Source of the DNA: an uncultured Agrobacterium sp.
GTDB lineage: Bacteria > Pseudomonadota > Alphaproteobacteria > Rhizobiales > Rhizobiaceae
Assembly (NCBI GenBank): GCA_913777615.1
Contig: CAJYTK010000007.1
Location: 248,001 to 312,000 of the forward strand
Direction of reading: 5' to 3'
DNA length: 64,000 bases
Part shown: in pieces, positions 45,139 to 53,710 of the stretch
Layout: every line of letters starts with the position of its first letter
Position numbering within the stretch: the first letter of the stretch is position 1
Made by a program: the position numbers and the translations under genes
Notes under the pieces: model-generated
The model's database searches: none
What the model was told of the DNA's origin: nothing
The model's input: the letters and a program-made list of their open reading frames with translations, nothing else

Positions 45139-45980
45139 TGGGCTACCAGCTGTGCGCCATAGGTGAAGTCGTGGCGCTTCAGCCAGCGGCGGTAAGCGAC
45201 GGAGGTAAGATCGGCGCGGGTGGGGATTTCCCTGCCGGGATCGAGAGGTAGGCGGCGTGGAATCTGGTTTTCTAGAATCGAGCGGTCTTGCAGAAAGATC
45301 ATTTGCTGGAAATGGATGAGATCGGTCATCGGCGTCTCATCGTCATAGAGCGCCATCCACGGCCACACGTCACAGAGCTCCTCCGTCAAAGGTTGAACGA
45401 ACAGCGTGATCACGTCCCATTCACCAGGCTTCGGTGGGCAGGTCTTGTAGAGCACCGAGCACGTTGGCGCCGGCACCCGGTACATATATTCCGTCGTGAT
45501 GCCACCACTGGCTGATTTTGCCGCCTGCGGCTGGTAGAATTTCACCTGCGTTGCCCAGACTTCGTCAGCATCCTCTCGGATTTCTACCTTGTAATTCTCC
45601 ACCTCCGTATGAGGCTCCGAACCCAGAACGTCGGTGTGAACGAAAGGGAAATGCGCGATATCAAGGAAATTCTCGACAGCGCGCAATGGCGAACAGCGCA
45701 CGCGCACGACGCCGACATCGACCAGTCGACGGCCAGGCTGTTCTGCCTCGGGAATGTCGAAAAGTGGTTTTTGGGGTGTGCCGAGAGAGGACCAGACATG
45801 CCCGTACCGCTCCGTCACAGGAAGAGCGCGCCCGTCAGCGGTCATGACCGACGCCTTGCCGTCGGCGGTGCCGGAGACGCGGATTGCCTCCCCCATTAAC
45901 AGGGTTTCCTGCCCCTCAGGCTGAAGCCTGCTGATCAGGCCGACGGGATACCATTGATCGATCATCGCGGAATGGCTCAT
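45135..45980 (-). CDS. Rieske-less non-heme-iron oxygenase catalytic subunit, NdmC-like
   Basis: This 281-residue protein begins like a Rieske oxygenase alpha subunit (DQWYPVGLISRL, 8-19), but the segment that should hold CxH and CxxH is missing; the chain passes from LMGEAIRVSG to RALPVTERYGHVWSSLG. The catalytic domain is complete. It has ENFLDIAHFPFVH, with the bridging D107 and iron ligands H110 and H115, and a likely third ligand D232 in FLQDRSILENQ. Without its own [2Fe-2S] cluster it needs electrons from another protein, and the gene just upstream encodes a Rieske domain. The two genes overlap by four bases. N- or O-demethylation is the likely chemistry. Confidence 0.88.
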   Translation of the reverse strand: MSHSAMIDQWYPVGLISRLQPEGQETLLMGEAIRVSGTADGKASVMTADGRALPVTERYGHVWSSLGTPQKPLFDIPEAEQPGRRLVDVGVVRVRCSPLRAVENFLDIAHFPFVHTDVLGSEPHTEVENYKVEIREDADEVWATQVKFYQPQAAKSASGGITTEYMYRVPAPTCSVLYKTCPPKPGEWDVITLFVQPLTEELCDVWPWMALYDDETPMTDLIHFQQMIFLQDRSILENQIPRRLPLDPGREIPTRADLTSVAYRRWLKRHDFTYGAQLVAQ

Positions 45981-46630
45981 GCGGTCTCTCCCTGGTGTTC
46001 GAGGGCCTCGGCATGGCGACGGATTGCCTCCAAAGCATGTGATGCGGCAACTTTCTGAACCATCGTCGCGCCGCTCTCGATCAGCAGATGAACGAGGATC
46101 GTACCGTCTTCACCAGATGGCGCCAGCAACAGGCGAGCCTTTGTTCCATCGACCGCCCACTCGATAGCGTCGCCTACCGGAATGCTGCCAATGCATGCGG
46201 CGAGCGTCTGCGGCTTTGCGGAAACTGTTATGCTTCGCAGTCCCGTCATGCCGTCATGTGCGGGCACGTCACCGCGTTCGTCGCTGGCCGACACCCAGAT
46301 CACTCCATCGCGTTCGCCCGTTTGATATGTCGCGACACGGATGGCGTCGGGCGGGGCGAGGCTGGGGTGTGCGGGGATGGCAAGGCATTGACCGGTCTTG
46401 CCGTAGCGCCAGCCATGGTAGATGCACGACAGCGCCGCGCCGCGAACGAAGCCATGGGAAAGCCGCATTCCGCGATGTGGACAGCGATCGGCAACCGCTG
46501 AAACCGTACCGCCCTGCGATCGCCAAAGGGCCAATGCAGCTGTGGCGATACGTGCAGGAATGACGGATGCCTCCGGCAAATCCGTCGATAGCGCGACGGG
46601 CGTCCAGGCCGGGAAGATATCCTGAGGCAT
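45977..46630 (-). CDS. Stand-alone Rieske [2Fe-2S] domain protein with unknown C-terminal domain
   Basis: This 217-residue protein has a full Rieske domain in its first half: C50-P-H52-RG and C69-IYH72-GW, the ligand spacing of aromatic-ring oxygenases. It has no iron-binding D-x2-H-x4-H motif. The second half (about 125-217) contains GDAIEWAVDGTKARLLLAP and GTILVHLLIESGATMVQKVA and is not recognised; it may be a remnant of an oxygenase catalytic domain or a docking domain. A GGAAG ribosome binding site precedes the ATG. It is the first gene of the operon and supplies the cluster missing from the next protein. A plain ferredoxin subunit is the alternative. Confidence 0.87.
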   Translation of the reverse strand: MPQDIFPAWTPVALSTDLPEASVIPARIATAALALWRSQGGTVSAVADRCPHRGMRLSHGFVRGAALSCIYHGWRYGKTGQCLAIPAHPSLAPPDAIRVATYQTGERDGVIWVSASDERGDVPAHDGMTGLRSITVSAKPQTLAACIGSIPVGDAIEWAVDGTKARLLLAPSGEDGTILVHLLIESGATMVQKVAASHALEAIRRHAEALEHQGETA

Positions 46631-46652
46631 TTCAAACTTCCGAATGATTTTA

Positions 46653-46673
46653 GAGGCTTAGCCTCAGAGTATA
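46653..46673 (-). promoter_or_regulatory. Candidate promoter and operator of the purine-type operon
   Basis: On the minus strand a TATACT (46673-46668) resembles a -10 box. A perfect 13-base palindrome GAGGCTAAGCCTC (46665-46653) follows at once and would cover the start of transcription, about 25 bases before the Rieske gene. A good -35 box is not seen. The placement fits a repressor site. No regulator gene lies in the operon. Confidence 0.45.
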
Positions 46674-46776
46674 GGTGGTGACAGCGCACAGGATCGTACG
46701 GCATCTTCGACACGTTTGCATAAAATTTTCGCACGCGCAACTATGACTGATATTTACGCAAAAGCTATTTTGCAGC

Positions 46777-46804
46777 AGCCGTACAGTTTTCCATCAACGG
46801 CTGT
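46777..46804 (-). terminator. Likely terminator after the acylphosphatase-like gene
   Basis: A seven-base stem, CAGCCGT with ACGGCTG, encloses a 14-base loop directly after the stop codon on the minus strand. It is followed by a T-rich stretch containing CTTTT. It would separate this gene from the purine-type operon. Confidence 0.45.
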
Positions 46805-47113
46805 TCAGACGCTTTCGTTTACAGCTTCCACGCGCTGAATATCGTCTACCCAGACGCTGATCGGACCCAGAGAGCATCCCATTTCCATGGCGTCGATTAG
46901 TTCGAGCGGCCCGGTGAGTATAAGGTCAATGCGTGTCTGATCAGCATGATGGATTGTCTGTCTCAGGCCCAGCTTAGCGGCGTGGCGGTTAATCCAGGGC
47001 AGAAAGCTCGCCGTGTCCAGACTGCCAAGAATTATCATCCGCTCACTGCGAATGGCTGAGCCTGCGTCCCCCAGATTTTCCGGGGCAGGGAACTCATGAT
47101 GAGATGTAGCCAT
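46805..47113 (-). CDS. Acylphosphatase-like small protein
   Basis: The product is about 102 residues from the ATG at 47113; a longer frame to 47185 exists, but its extra part is Arg/Thr-rich and unlikely. The core reads FLPWINRHAAKLGLRQTIHH then LTGPLELIDAMEMGCSLGPI, matching the acylphosphatase fold where a wrapping loop, GL turn and GP motif are spaced this way. The catalytic Arg of the first loop is not obvious and the normally conserved Asn is replaced, so it may lack activity. It is in the same orientation as the molybdopterin oxidoreductase gene 285 bases upstream, whose intergenic region (47114-47398) holds nothing that I recognise. Confidence 0.55.
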   Translation of the reverse strand: MATSHHEFPAPENLGDAGSAIRSERMIILGSLDTASFLPWINRHAAKLGLRQTIHHADQTRIDLILTGPLELIDAMEMGCSLGPISVWVDDIQRVEAVNESV

Positions 47114-47398
47114 GATCAAGTTGGTCCGTGATGCATTCGAACGGGCAGTGAGGGCTGTTCTCCCAAGATCGGCGCCTGCGCGCAAGTGCGAAGTTGCTCG
47201 CTCTTATCTTGTGCTATGTATGACATTCTGGACTGGTTCGACACACGCCGGTCACCCTACCCCTTGCTAGACTATGCAATCATGTAGCGTGTGGAAGCCG
47301 ACCTGTTTTTGCCTGCGGGCAATTGGAGTAGCGCTTGGCGAAGACCGCCTGTCCCTATGCGGTCTTGCGTTATTCGGAGCCTGCGAGCGCAAGACGTC

Positions 47399-49675
47399 TC
47401 AAACTCTTATGCGCACTGGAACGGCCTTCGACGCAGGCGTTTTGGAAAGCTCGTCATGGTGATCGATAGCAACAAGCACGTTAGCTTCAGGATAATAGGC
47501 ACCAATCGTTCCCTTCGGAAGATTGTGTTCCCTGACCTTAAGCCCTGCCAGTTCACGGTCCACGCCGTCGTTAAAGTCGCTGACAAGGGTGACCACTTGT
47601 CCTTCGGACAGCCCGGCTGACTGGATGTCCTCCCGACACATCAACAGCACGTCTCGGGTACCTTCGATACCGCGGAAGCGATCCGAATAGCCGTAGATCG
47701 TCGTATTGAACTGGTCGTTCGACCGCATGGTGATGAGCCGATAGCGACCATCGGCATCATCGAAGGCCAATGCATTCAACTGCTTTGGTGTTGTAAAGAC
47801 CGCCTTTTTCTCTTCGGTTTTCCAGATGCGGTTATGTGCTGCGTTGCCGCGATAGAAGCCTCCTGGCTCGAACATGCGTTCATTGTAGGCGCGGAACTCT
47901 TCTGGGTAGGTCGCTTCGATGAGATCCCGGACGAGGCCGTAGTCGCCCGTCCATTCATCCCATTTGAGTTTCGGATTGGGGGCGACCGCCGCCTTTGCAA
48001 TCCCTGTCACGATGGCCAGTTCGCTTTTTAGATGTTTCGAGGCGGGCGTTCTTTTGCCAACTGAGCCTGAGATATGCGAGAAGCTGTCTTCGGTGGTCAC
48101 GGACTGCGCACCAGAGGCCTGCTCGTCGCGTTCAAGACGGGAGAGGCACGGCAGAATATATGCTTTCCGGCCGGGAAACAGATGACTGCGATTGAGCTTG
48201 GTGGACACGACGACCGTCAAATCCTGGCTTGCCCATGCCGCTTCCATCGCTTTCTGGTCCGGGACTGCGCGAACCAGATTTCCCCCAAGTGAAATGGTCG
48301 CTTTGATCTTCCCAGCCATCATGCCTTTGACCGCATCCACGATCGTCGTGCCGTCTTCGGTTGGCGGATCGAAGTCGAACAGGGTTTTCAGCTTGTCCAT
48401 CGGAATAAGCTTGGTTTTCTCTGCTATTCCGACTGTACGTTGTCCCTGGACGTTGGAGTGGCCGCGGACCGGGCAGCATCCTGCGCCCTCTCTACCAATA
48501 TTTCCCCGCAGCAGAAGCAGGTTCACGATCATCGCGATGTTCAGAGCGCCTTGGGAGTGCTGGGTCAAGCCCATTCCGTAGACGCCGATCACGCGTTCGG
48601 CGGCGATGTAAAGTTCACCCGCGCCGCGCAAGGCTGCCTCTGTCAGTCCGCTCTCCCGCTCGATTGCCGACCATGGCGTGTCTCGAACGAGATCGATGAA
48701 GCTTTCCAGTCCGACGGTATGCTCCTCGATGAAGGTGATATCGAGGATGCGTGGAGTTCCAGCGCGGAGGGCTGCGTCATCCGCTTCGACAACGACTTTG
48801 CAGAGACCCAGGATCGCGGCAATATCTCCTCCCGCTCTGACCTGAAGATATTCGTCCGAAATCTGCGTTTCGTGACCCGTCAGCATGTCCACCGGGCTTT
48901 GCGGATTGACGAAGGAAACAAGCCCCTGTTCGACGACGGGATTGAACGTCACAATCTTGGCGCCCCGCTTCTTTGCTTCCTGTAGAGGATGAAGGAAGCG
49001 CGGACTATTGGATCCAGGGTTTTGGCCGAAGAAGAAAAAAGCGTCGGCTTTGTCGAGGTCATCCCAGACAATCGTGCCGACAGGCGAACCGATGACCTTA
49101 TTCAGGCCTACGGACGTCGTTTCATGGCACATATTCGAGCTTTGAGGCAGGTTGTTGTTTCCATACGTCCTGGCAAGGAGGGCGTACAGGTAAGATGCCT
49201 CAAGTCCCGCATGTCCGGAGGAGTAGAAAACGACGCTTTCATGCGGAAGCGATTTCAAAGTCTGACCAATGTCATTGAATGCTTCCTCCCAGGACACCTC
49301 CACATAACGGTCGCTCGTGCTGTCGTAACGCAATGGATGCGTCAGTCGCCCAGTCTGCTCAAGGTCATAGTCTTTCCATTCTCGAAGGTTGTTGACCGTG
49401 TGATCGGTCCAGAAGTCTGGTGTGCAGCGGGCACTGGTCAAATCGGATATTGTTGCCTTTGCACCGTTTTCGCAAAACTCGAATGGGTGATAATTGACCG
49501 GTTTCGGCCAGGCGCAGGATACGCACATGACGCCACCCGGCTTGTTTTGCCGGGCCAGTTCTTCAAGCACCATTGGGGATGGTTTGTCGTCGCCCAGGAT
49601 GCGCGCAATCGACTTGACTGATCCCCAACCACCGGAGGGACCTTCAGACTCGGGATTTGGGATCGTATCGGTCAT
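47399..49675 (-). CDS. FdhF/YdeP-family molybdopterin oxidoreductase
   Basis: This 758-residue enzyme has an N-terminal cluster motif C51-VSC54-AW with C68 in EFCENG, then the molybdopterin-binding domains. The likely Mo-ligating cysteine is C180 in SNMCHETT. Other family features are FFFGQNPGSNSPRFLHPL, RGNIGREGAGCCPVRGHSNV and the C-terminal dihydropterin-binding region with RLITMRSNDQFNTTIYGYSD. It fits the YdeP group, cytoplasmic formate-dehydrogenase-like enzymes linked to acid resistance in E. coli with an unclear reaction. The spacing lacks the fourth cysteine of classical FdhF, so the cluster may be ligated differently. No FdhD or partner subunit is near. Confidence 0.88.
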   Translation of the reverse strand: MTDTIPNPESEGPSGGWGSVKSIARILGDDKPSPMVLEELARQNKPGGVMCVSCAWPKPVNYHPFEFCENGAKATISDLTSARCTPDFWTDHTVNNLREWKDYDLEQTGRLTHPLRYDSTSDRYVEVSWEEAFNDIGQTLKSLPHESVVFYSSGHAGLEASYLYALLARTYGNNNLPQSSNMCHETTSVGLNKVIGSPVGTIVWDDLDKADAFFFFGQNPGSNSPRFLHPLQEAKKRGAKIVTFNPVVEQGLVSFVNPQSPVDMLTGHETQISDEYLQVRAGGDIAAILGLCKVVVEADDAALRAGTPRILDITFIEEHTVGLESFIDLVRDTPWSAIERESGLTEAALRGAGELYIAAERVIGVYGMGLTQHSQGALNIAMIVNLLLLRGNIGREGAGCCPVRGHSNVQGQRTVGIAEKTKLIPMDKLKTLFDFDPPTEDGTTIVDAVKGMMAGKIKATISLGGNLVRAVPDQKAMEAAWASQDLTVVVSTKLNRSHLFPGRKAYILPCLSRLERDEQASGAQSVTTEDSFSHISGSVGKRTPASKHLKSELAIVTGIAKAAVAPNPKLKWDEWTGDYGLVRDLIEATYPEEFRAYNERMFEPGGFYRGNAAHNRIWKTEEKKAVFTTPKQLNALAFDDADGRYRLITMRSNDQFNTTIYGYSDRFRGIEGTRDVLLMCREDIQSAGLSEGQVVTLVSDFNDGVDRELAGLKVREHNLPKGTIGAYYPEANVLVAIDHHDELSKTPASKAVPVRIRV

Positions 49676-49744
49676 GGCGTTCTTCCAATCATGCGACAGA
49701 AAGGCGCTCTGTGACGAGCACCTTATGGATGCTAGTTGGCAAGC

Positions 49745-50809
49745 TTATTGTGCTGGCTCGTGAAACGGGCAGCCATTGAACTTCGCGCGAAACTCCGCGG
49801 AGTGGCGGTACGTTTGTTTGCGAGCGCGGTTGATGTTGCCCAGTGGTTGGTGATCCGCAAGACCCGTCCATATGCTGAAGCGCATCTCCTCGTCGACCTT
49901 TTTGACGTTGCCATCGCTCCAGCTGTCCTGTGGGAGCGCGGTGATGGTCGCAACCGTGAAGAAAGGCGCTTCGTCCTCCTTCCACTCGACAGTTGGATCT
50001 TCGATCGGCTGCTTTTCGATGTCGCGACAGAGCTGGACCTGAAACTCCCAAGTCGCGTAGGTGTTCTGCATTTCCGCTTGCACCGTTTCTCGAATGGCAT
50101 CCTCACGAACGCTTGCGTCGATTTCGGTTCCGGTTCTTTTGGTCAGGTCCGCTGAGACGGGCTTAAGGCGGAATTTGGCGACATAATCTCCGTAGCGGAA
50201 CGGCGTAACGCTGAAATAGGTTTCGCCAAGCGGATCGAGGTTCGGTGCGCCACCGAGCGACTGGACGGTGGGGCTGGAAACACCCACAGCCTCAAGGCCC
50301 TTGTTGACGGTTTGAAGGACACTGGACATAACAACTTTGGTGCCCTCCATCTTGTCAGTTGTCTTGGCCAAAAGTTTTAGACTGGAGAGAAACTTCTTTG
50401 AGTCGGGTGCTTGGAAGACCGGCCCATTCACCATCACAAAATCCTGGGTAGAACCCTCGGCATCAGGTAAGCGCGGCCCCTGCGCATCCAGGACCTTTAT
50501 TGCCAGTCCGCGAGGAAGGGATACTGCGTCTGGAAGAATATCTCCCGCATTGGTGGACAGGCGCATATAAACCTTGTGGGTGCCGGCTGTCGCAAAAAGA
50601 CCTTGTCCGAGCTCCGGCGGCAAGTCCGGCCTGATCGTCATCTCGGCTTCGATGATTCCGTGCGATTTGGCGTGTACGGACCTCACCGCGTGGCCGTAGT
50701 CTTCGGCGGTTTTCTCAAGGATGACATCGAACTGGTCAATTAGTCCGGAAACGGTTTCCGCCTCATCGTCTCGAATGCTTTCCAGATCTGCGCGATAGCG
50801 GATTGGCAT
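49745..50809 (-). CDS. Catalase-like heme protein, short form
   Basis: The product is about 354 residues. Catalase-fold pieces are the distal His region RSVHAKSHGIIEAEMTI, the TAGTHKVYMRLSTNAGD strand, SLPRGLAIKVLD, and TQDFVMVNGPVFQAPDSKKF with the conserved Asn. The protein is shorter than true catalases (about 480 or more), so it belongs to the small catalase-related group (SrpA-like), which may be peroxidases. The ATG at 50809 is used here; a TTG at 50818 has a better placed GAGGAG site seven bases upstream. No signal peptide is evident. It is divergent from recQ. Confidence 0.8.
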   Translation of the reverse strand: MPIRYRADLESIRDDEAETVSGLIDQFDVILEKTAEDYGHAVRSVHAKSHGIIEAEMTIRPDLPPELGQGLFATAGTHKVYMRLSTNAGDILPDAVSLPRGLAIKVLDAQGPRLPDAEGSTQDFVMVNGPVFQAPDSKKFLSSLKLLAKTTDKMEGTKVVMSSVLQTVNKGLEAVGVSSPTVQSLGGAPNLDPLGETYFSVTPFRYGDYVAKFRLKPVSADLTKRTGTEIDASVREDAIRETVQAEMQNTYATWEFQVQLCRDIEKQPIEDPTVEWKEDEAPFFTVATITALPQDSWSDGNVKKVDEEMRFSIWTGLADHQPLGNINRARKQTYRHSAEFRAKFNGCPFHEPAQ

Positions 50810-50985
50810 GGGTGTCAAAATAGCGCTCCTCGTAAAAATGAGGAACGCCGGGGGCTGAGTGAAGGTTCCTGCCATTCTGGCAGTCTCAATCAAGATGGAT
50901 TTTTTTTCGCAGGTATCGTTCTGGAATGGCCTCAGGCTTTTGATCGCAAAATTTCTGACCTATGGCATAGAGTGATTTTAGCGTA

Positions 50986-52857
50986 ATGAGCGATTCCATG
51001 CCGCCATCTCAGAGTCCGACCAGCCGCCTTTTTGTCGATGAAGCCCGCGAAGCACCACTCTCGCTACTGAAACGCGTCTATGGCTACGCGTCTTTTCGTG
51101 GGCGCCAGCACGAGGTCGTCGACCAAGTCATGGCAGGCGGCGACGCTGTGGTCCTGTTTCCGACAGGTGCGGGCAAATCGCTATGCTTCCAGGTTCCGGC
51201 GCTGTGCAGGGAGGGGCTGGGCATTGTGGTGTCGCCCCTGATCGCACTGATGCGCGACCAGGTAGAAGCGCTGAAGCAACTCGGGGTTCGTGCCGCGGCT
51301 CTCAATTCGTCCCTTTCGCGCGAAGAGTTCATGGACGTGCGCAATGCGGTGAACAACCGGGAACTCGATCTTCTGTACGTTACACCCGAGCGCATCGTAA
51401 CGCCGGGTTTCAAGGAATTCATTGGTCGCACGCAAATAGCGCTTTTTGCGATTGACGAAGCACATTGCGTTTCACAGTGGGGCCATGATTTCAGGCCTGA
51501 ATATCGTGAGCTTGGTCGCCTCGCAAAAGAGTATCCTGGCGTTCCACGCATGGCGCTGACGGCGACGGCCGATCCTCATACACGCGATGACATAATAGAA
51601 CGGTTGCAGCTTCAAGATGCTGCGGTTTTCAGCACCTCCTTTGATCGCCCCAACATCGCCTATGAAATTGTCGAGCGTGACCAGCCGAAACAGCAATTGC
51701 TGCGCTTTCTCTCGCGCCATAAAGGATCGAGCGGTATCGTCTACTGTCTCTCCCGCGCCAAGGTGGAGGAAACGGCGGAGTGGCTGAACACGCAGGGCAT
51801 AAGAGCGCTTGCCTACCATGCAGGCATGGAGCGAGAGATGCGCGACCGCCATCAGGACGCGTTCCTGAAAGAAGAAGACCTTTGCCTCGTGGCGACGGTC
51901 GCGTTCGGCATGGGCATCGACAAGCCGAATGTGCGCTATGTGGCGCATCTTGATCTGCCGGGATCGGTGGAGGCCTACTACCAAGAGACGGGACGCGCTG
52001 GGCGCGACGGACTACCGTCCGACGTCTGGATGGCCTATGGCATGGCCGATGTCATCCAACGCGGTCGAATGATCGACGAGGGCAATTCAAGCCCAGAGAT
52101 CAAGCGCGTCGAGCGCGCCAAACTCAATGCGCTGCTCGGCATTTGCGAAACGGCCGGCTGCCGCAGGCAGGCGATCCTCAAGCATTTCGGCGAATCTCAC
52201 GGCGGCAGTTGCGGCAATTGCGACACCTGCCTGAAACCAGTTGAAACCTGGGACGGGACGGAAGCCGCGATCAAGGCGATGGCGGCGATCTATCGCACGG
52301 GTGAACGCTTCGGTACCGGTCACCTCGTCGATGTTCTGCTTGGCAATGAGAATGACAAGACGATCCGCTTCGGTCACGTCGATATGCCAGTCTTCGGCGC
52401 CGGCAAGGATCTTCCGGCAAAGACCTGGCAATCGGTCTACCGCCAGCTGCTGGCGGCGGGGCTGATCAGCGTTGATCATACCGCGTACGGCGCTTTGAAG
52501 CTTGAGCCCGACTCTCGCGCCGTCTTCAAGAAGGAACGCCAGGTCCGCTTTCGCAAGGACCGACCGACGACCGGCAAAGCGGCTCGGTCATCTTCGGCGA
52601 GTTCTGCAAATGCAAAGTCTGGATTGGAAGGCGCCGATTTCGAACTCTTCCAGGCATTGCGAGCGGTGCGCATGGAAATCTCCAAGGAGCTGGGGGTTCC
52701 ACCCTATGTCGTCTTCCCTGATACGACACTGGTTGCACTTGCGACGGAACGGCCGTCGGACGAGGACGAGATGCTGGATATTTCCGGTGTCGGGCCTTCC
52801 AAGCTAGAGCGCTTCGGCGAGGCATTTCTTGAGGTGATCCAAGCTCACTCACGATGA
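50986..52857 (+). CDS. recQ: ATP-dependent DNA helicase RecQ
   Basis: This 623-residue protein is a full RecQ. The helicase core has [20 protein letters not shown], Walker A FPTGAGKS, the DEAH box in [25 protein letters not shown] and [14 protein letters not shown]. The RQC zinc-binding part has [12 protein letters not shown] and CGNCDTC, and the C-terminal HRDC domain begins about 545 ([20 protein letters not shown]). It unwinds DNA in recombination repair. A short Lys/Ser/Ala-rich linker (about 517-545) joins RQC and HRDC. The gene stands alone. Confidence 0.96.
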   Translation: MSDSMPPSQSPTSRLFVDEAREAPLSLLKRVYGYASFRGRQHEVVDQVMAGGDAVVLFPTGAGKSLCFQVPALCREGLGIVVSPLIALMRDQVEALKQLGVRAAALNSSLSREEFMDVRNAVNNRELDLLYVTPERIVTPGFKEFIGRTQIALFAIDEAHCVSQWGHDFRPEYRELGRLAKEYPGVPRMALTATADPHTRDDIIERLQLQDAAVFSTSFDRPNIAYEIVERDQPKQQLLRFLSRHKGSSGIVYCLSRAKVEETAEWLNTQGIRALAYHAGMEREMRDRHQDAFLKEEDLCLVATVAFGMGIDKPNVRYVAHLDLPGSVEAYYQETGRAGRDGLPSDVWMAYGMADVIQRGRMIDEGNSSPEIKRVERAKLNALLGICETAGCRRQAILKHFGESHGGSCGNCDTCLKPVETWDGTEAAIKAMAAIYRTGERFGTGHLVDVLLGNENDKTIRFGHVDMPVFGAGKDLPAKTWQSVYRQLLAAGLISVDHTAYGALKLEPDSRAVFKKERQVRFRKDRPTTGKAARSSSASSANAKSGLEGADFELFQALRAVRMEISKELGVPPYVVFPDTTLVALATERPSDEDEMLDISGVGPSKLERFGEAFLEVIQAHSR

Positions 52858-52980
52858 CCGTGACACTTTTGGCGCAGCGTTTGTTCTATATGAGTGTGAT
52901 GCCATGGATGTGATCCTCCACCGCTTGCCACATGGTGTTCCATCGGCAAGAAGGAGGCGCAATTTCTATGGATCTCCCAC

Positions 52981-53703
52981 ATGACACTTCTTCAGCGCGT
53001 ATCCCGTCGCGGCTTCATCTTTGGAGCGCTTTCCGCAACAGCCGCTCTCGCAGGCTGCCAAACCAACTCTACGCCGGCCGTGGTGCCGCAAGCAGCTCGG
53101 CGGCCCATCGTACCGCCAGATGAGGCGGAGTTGCAGCAGCGCTATGCGGCGTTGGAGGATGGCGGGCACATGCTTCCCGCGATCCCTTACCAGCAGATCG
53201 ATCCAAAATATTACCGTCAGCGTGTGTTGGATCCGACAGGCGAAAAGCCCGGTACCGTGGTCGTCGATACGCCAAACCGCTTCCTCTATGTGGTCGAACC
53301 CGGCGGCACGGCTATGCGCTATGGTGTGGGCCTCGGCCGTGACGGTTTTGCCTGGGAAGGTGAGGGGATCGTTCATTGGCGCCAGGCGTGGCCACGCTGG
53401 AAGGTTCCGGCCGAAATGGTTGCTCGCCAGCCCAAACTGGCACGATTCTCGGTCGAAAATGGAGGCATGGATCCCGGCATCAAGAACCCGCTTGGTGCGC
53501 GCGCGCTTTACATCTTTAAGGATGGCAAGGACACGCTTTACCGCCTCCACGGTTCGCCAGAATGGCAGTCGATCGGCAAAGCGACGTCATCTGGTTGTGT
53601 TCGACTGGTCAACCAGGACGTGATCGATCTATACCAGCGCGTACCCTACCACGCCCGTATTGTCGTCCATCAGGCGCCGCTTGTCGCCCGCGTCTCAGCG
53701 TAA
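52981..53703 (+). CDS. L,D-transpeptidase (YkuD/ErfK family) lipoprotein
   Basis: This 240-residue protein has a signal sequence with twin arginines (SRRGFIFGALSATAALAGC) ending in a lipobox LAGC, so it is probably lipid-anchored. The YkuD catalytic motif is complete: a His in YRLHGSPEWQSIG and Cys206 in SSGCVRLVNQDVIDLY. Such enzymes make 3-3 cross-links in peptidoglycan or attach lipoproteins or outer-membrane proteins to it, which is common in Rhizobiales. It ends seven bases before the convergent unknown gene. Confidence 0.92.
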   Translation: MTLLQRVSRRGFIFGALSATAALAGCQTNSTPAVVPQAARRPIVPPDEAELQQRYAALEDGGHMLPAIPYQQIDPKYYRQRVLDPTGEKPGTVVVDTPNRFLYVVEPGGTAMRYGVGLGRDGFAWEGEGIVHWRQAWPRWKVPAEMVARQPKLARFSVENGGMDPGIKNPLGARALYIFKDGKDTLYRLHGSPEWQSIGKATSSGCVRLVNQDVIDLYQRVPYHARIVVHQAPLVARVSA

Positions 53704-53710
53704 CTTTGCG

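Noticed and set aside
45135..45980. Idea that the Rieske-less oxygenase is a decayed pseudogene
   Set aside because: The frame is intact, all iron ligands remain, it is translationally coupled to a Rieske gene and a GST gene, and a working precedent of this design is known (NdmC).
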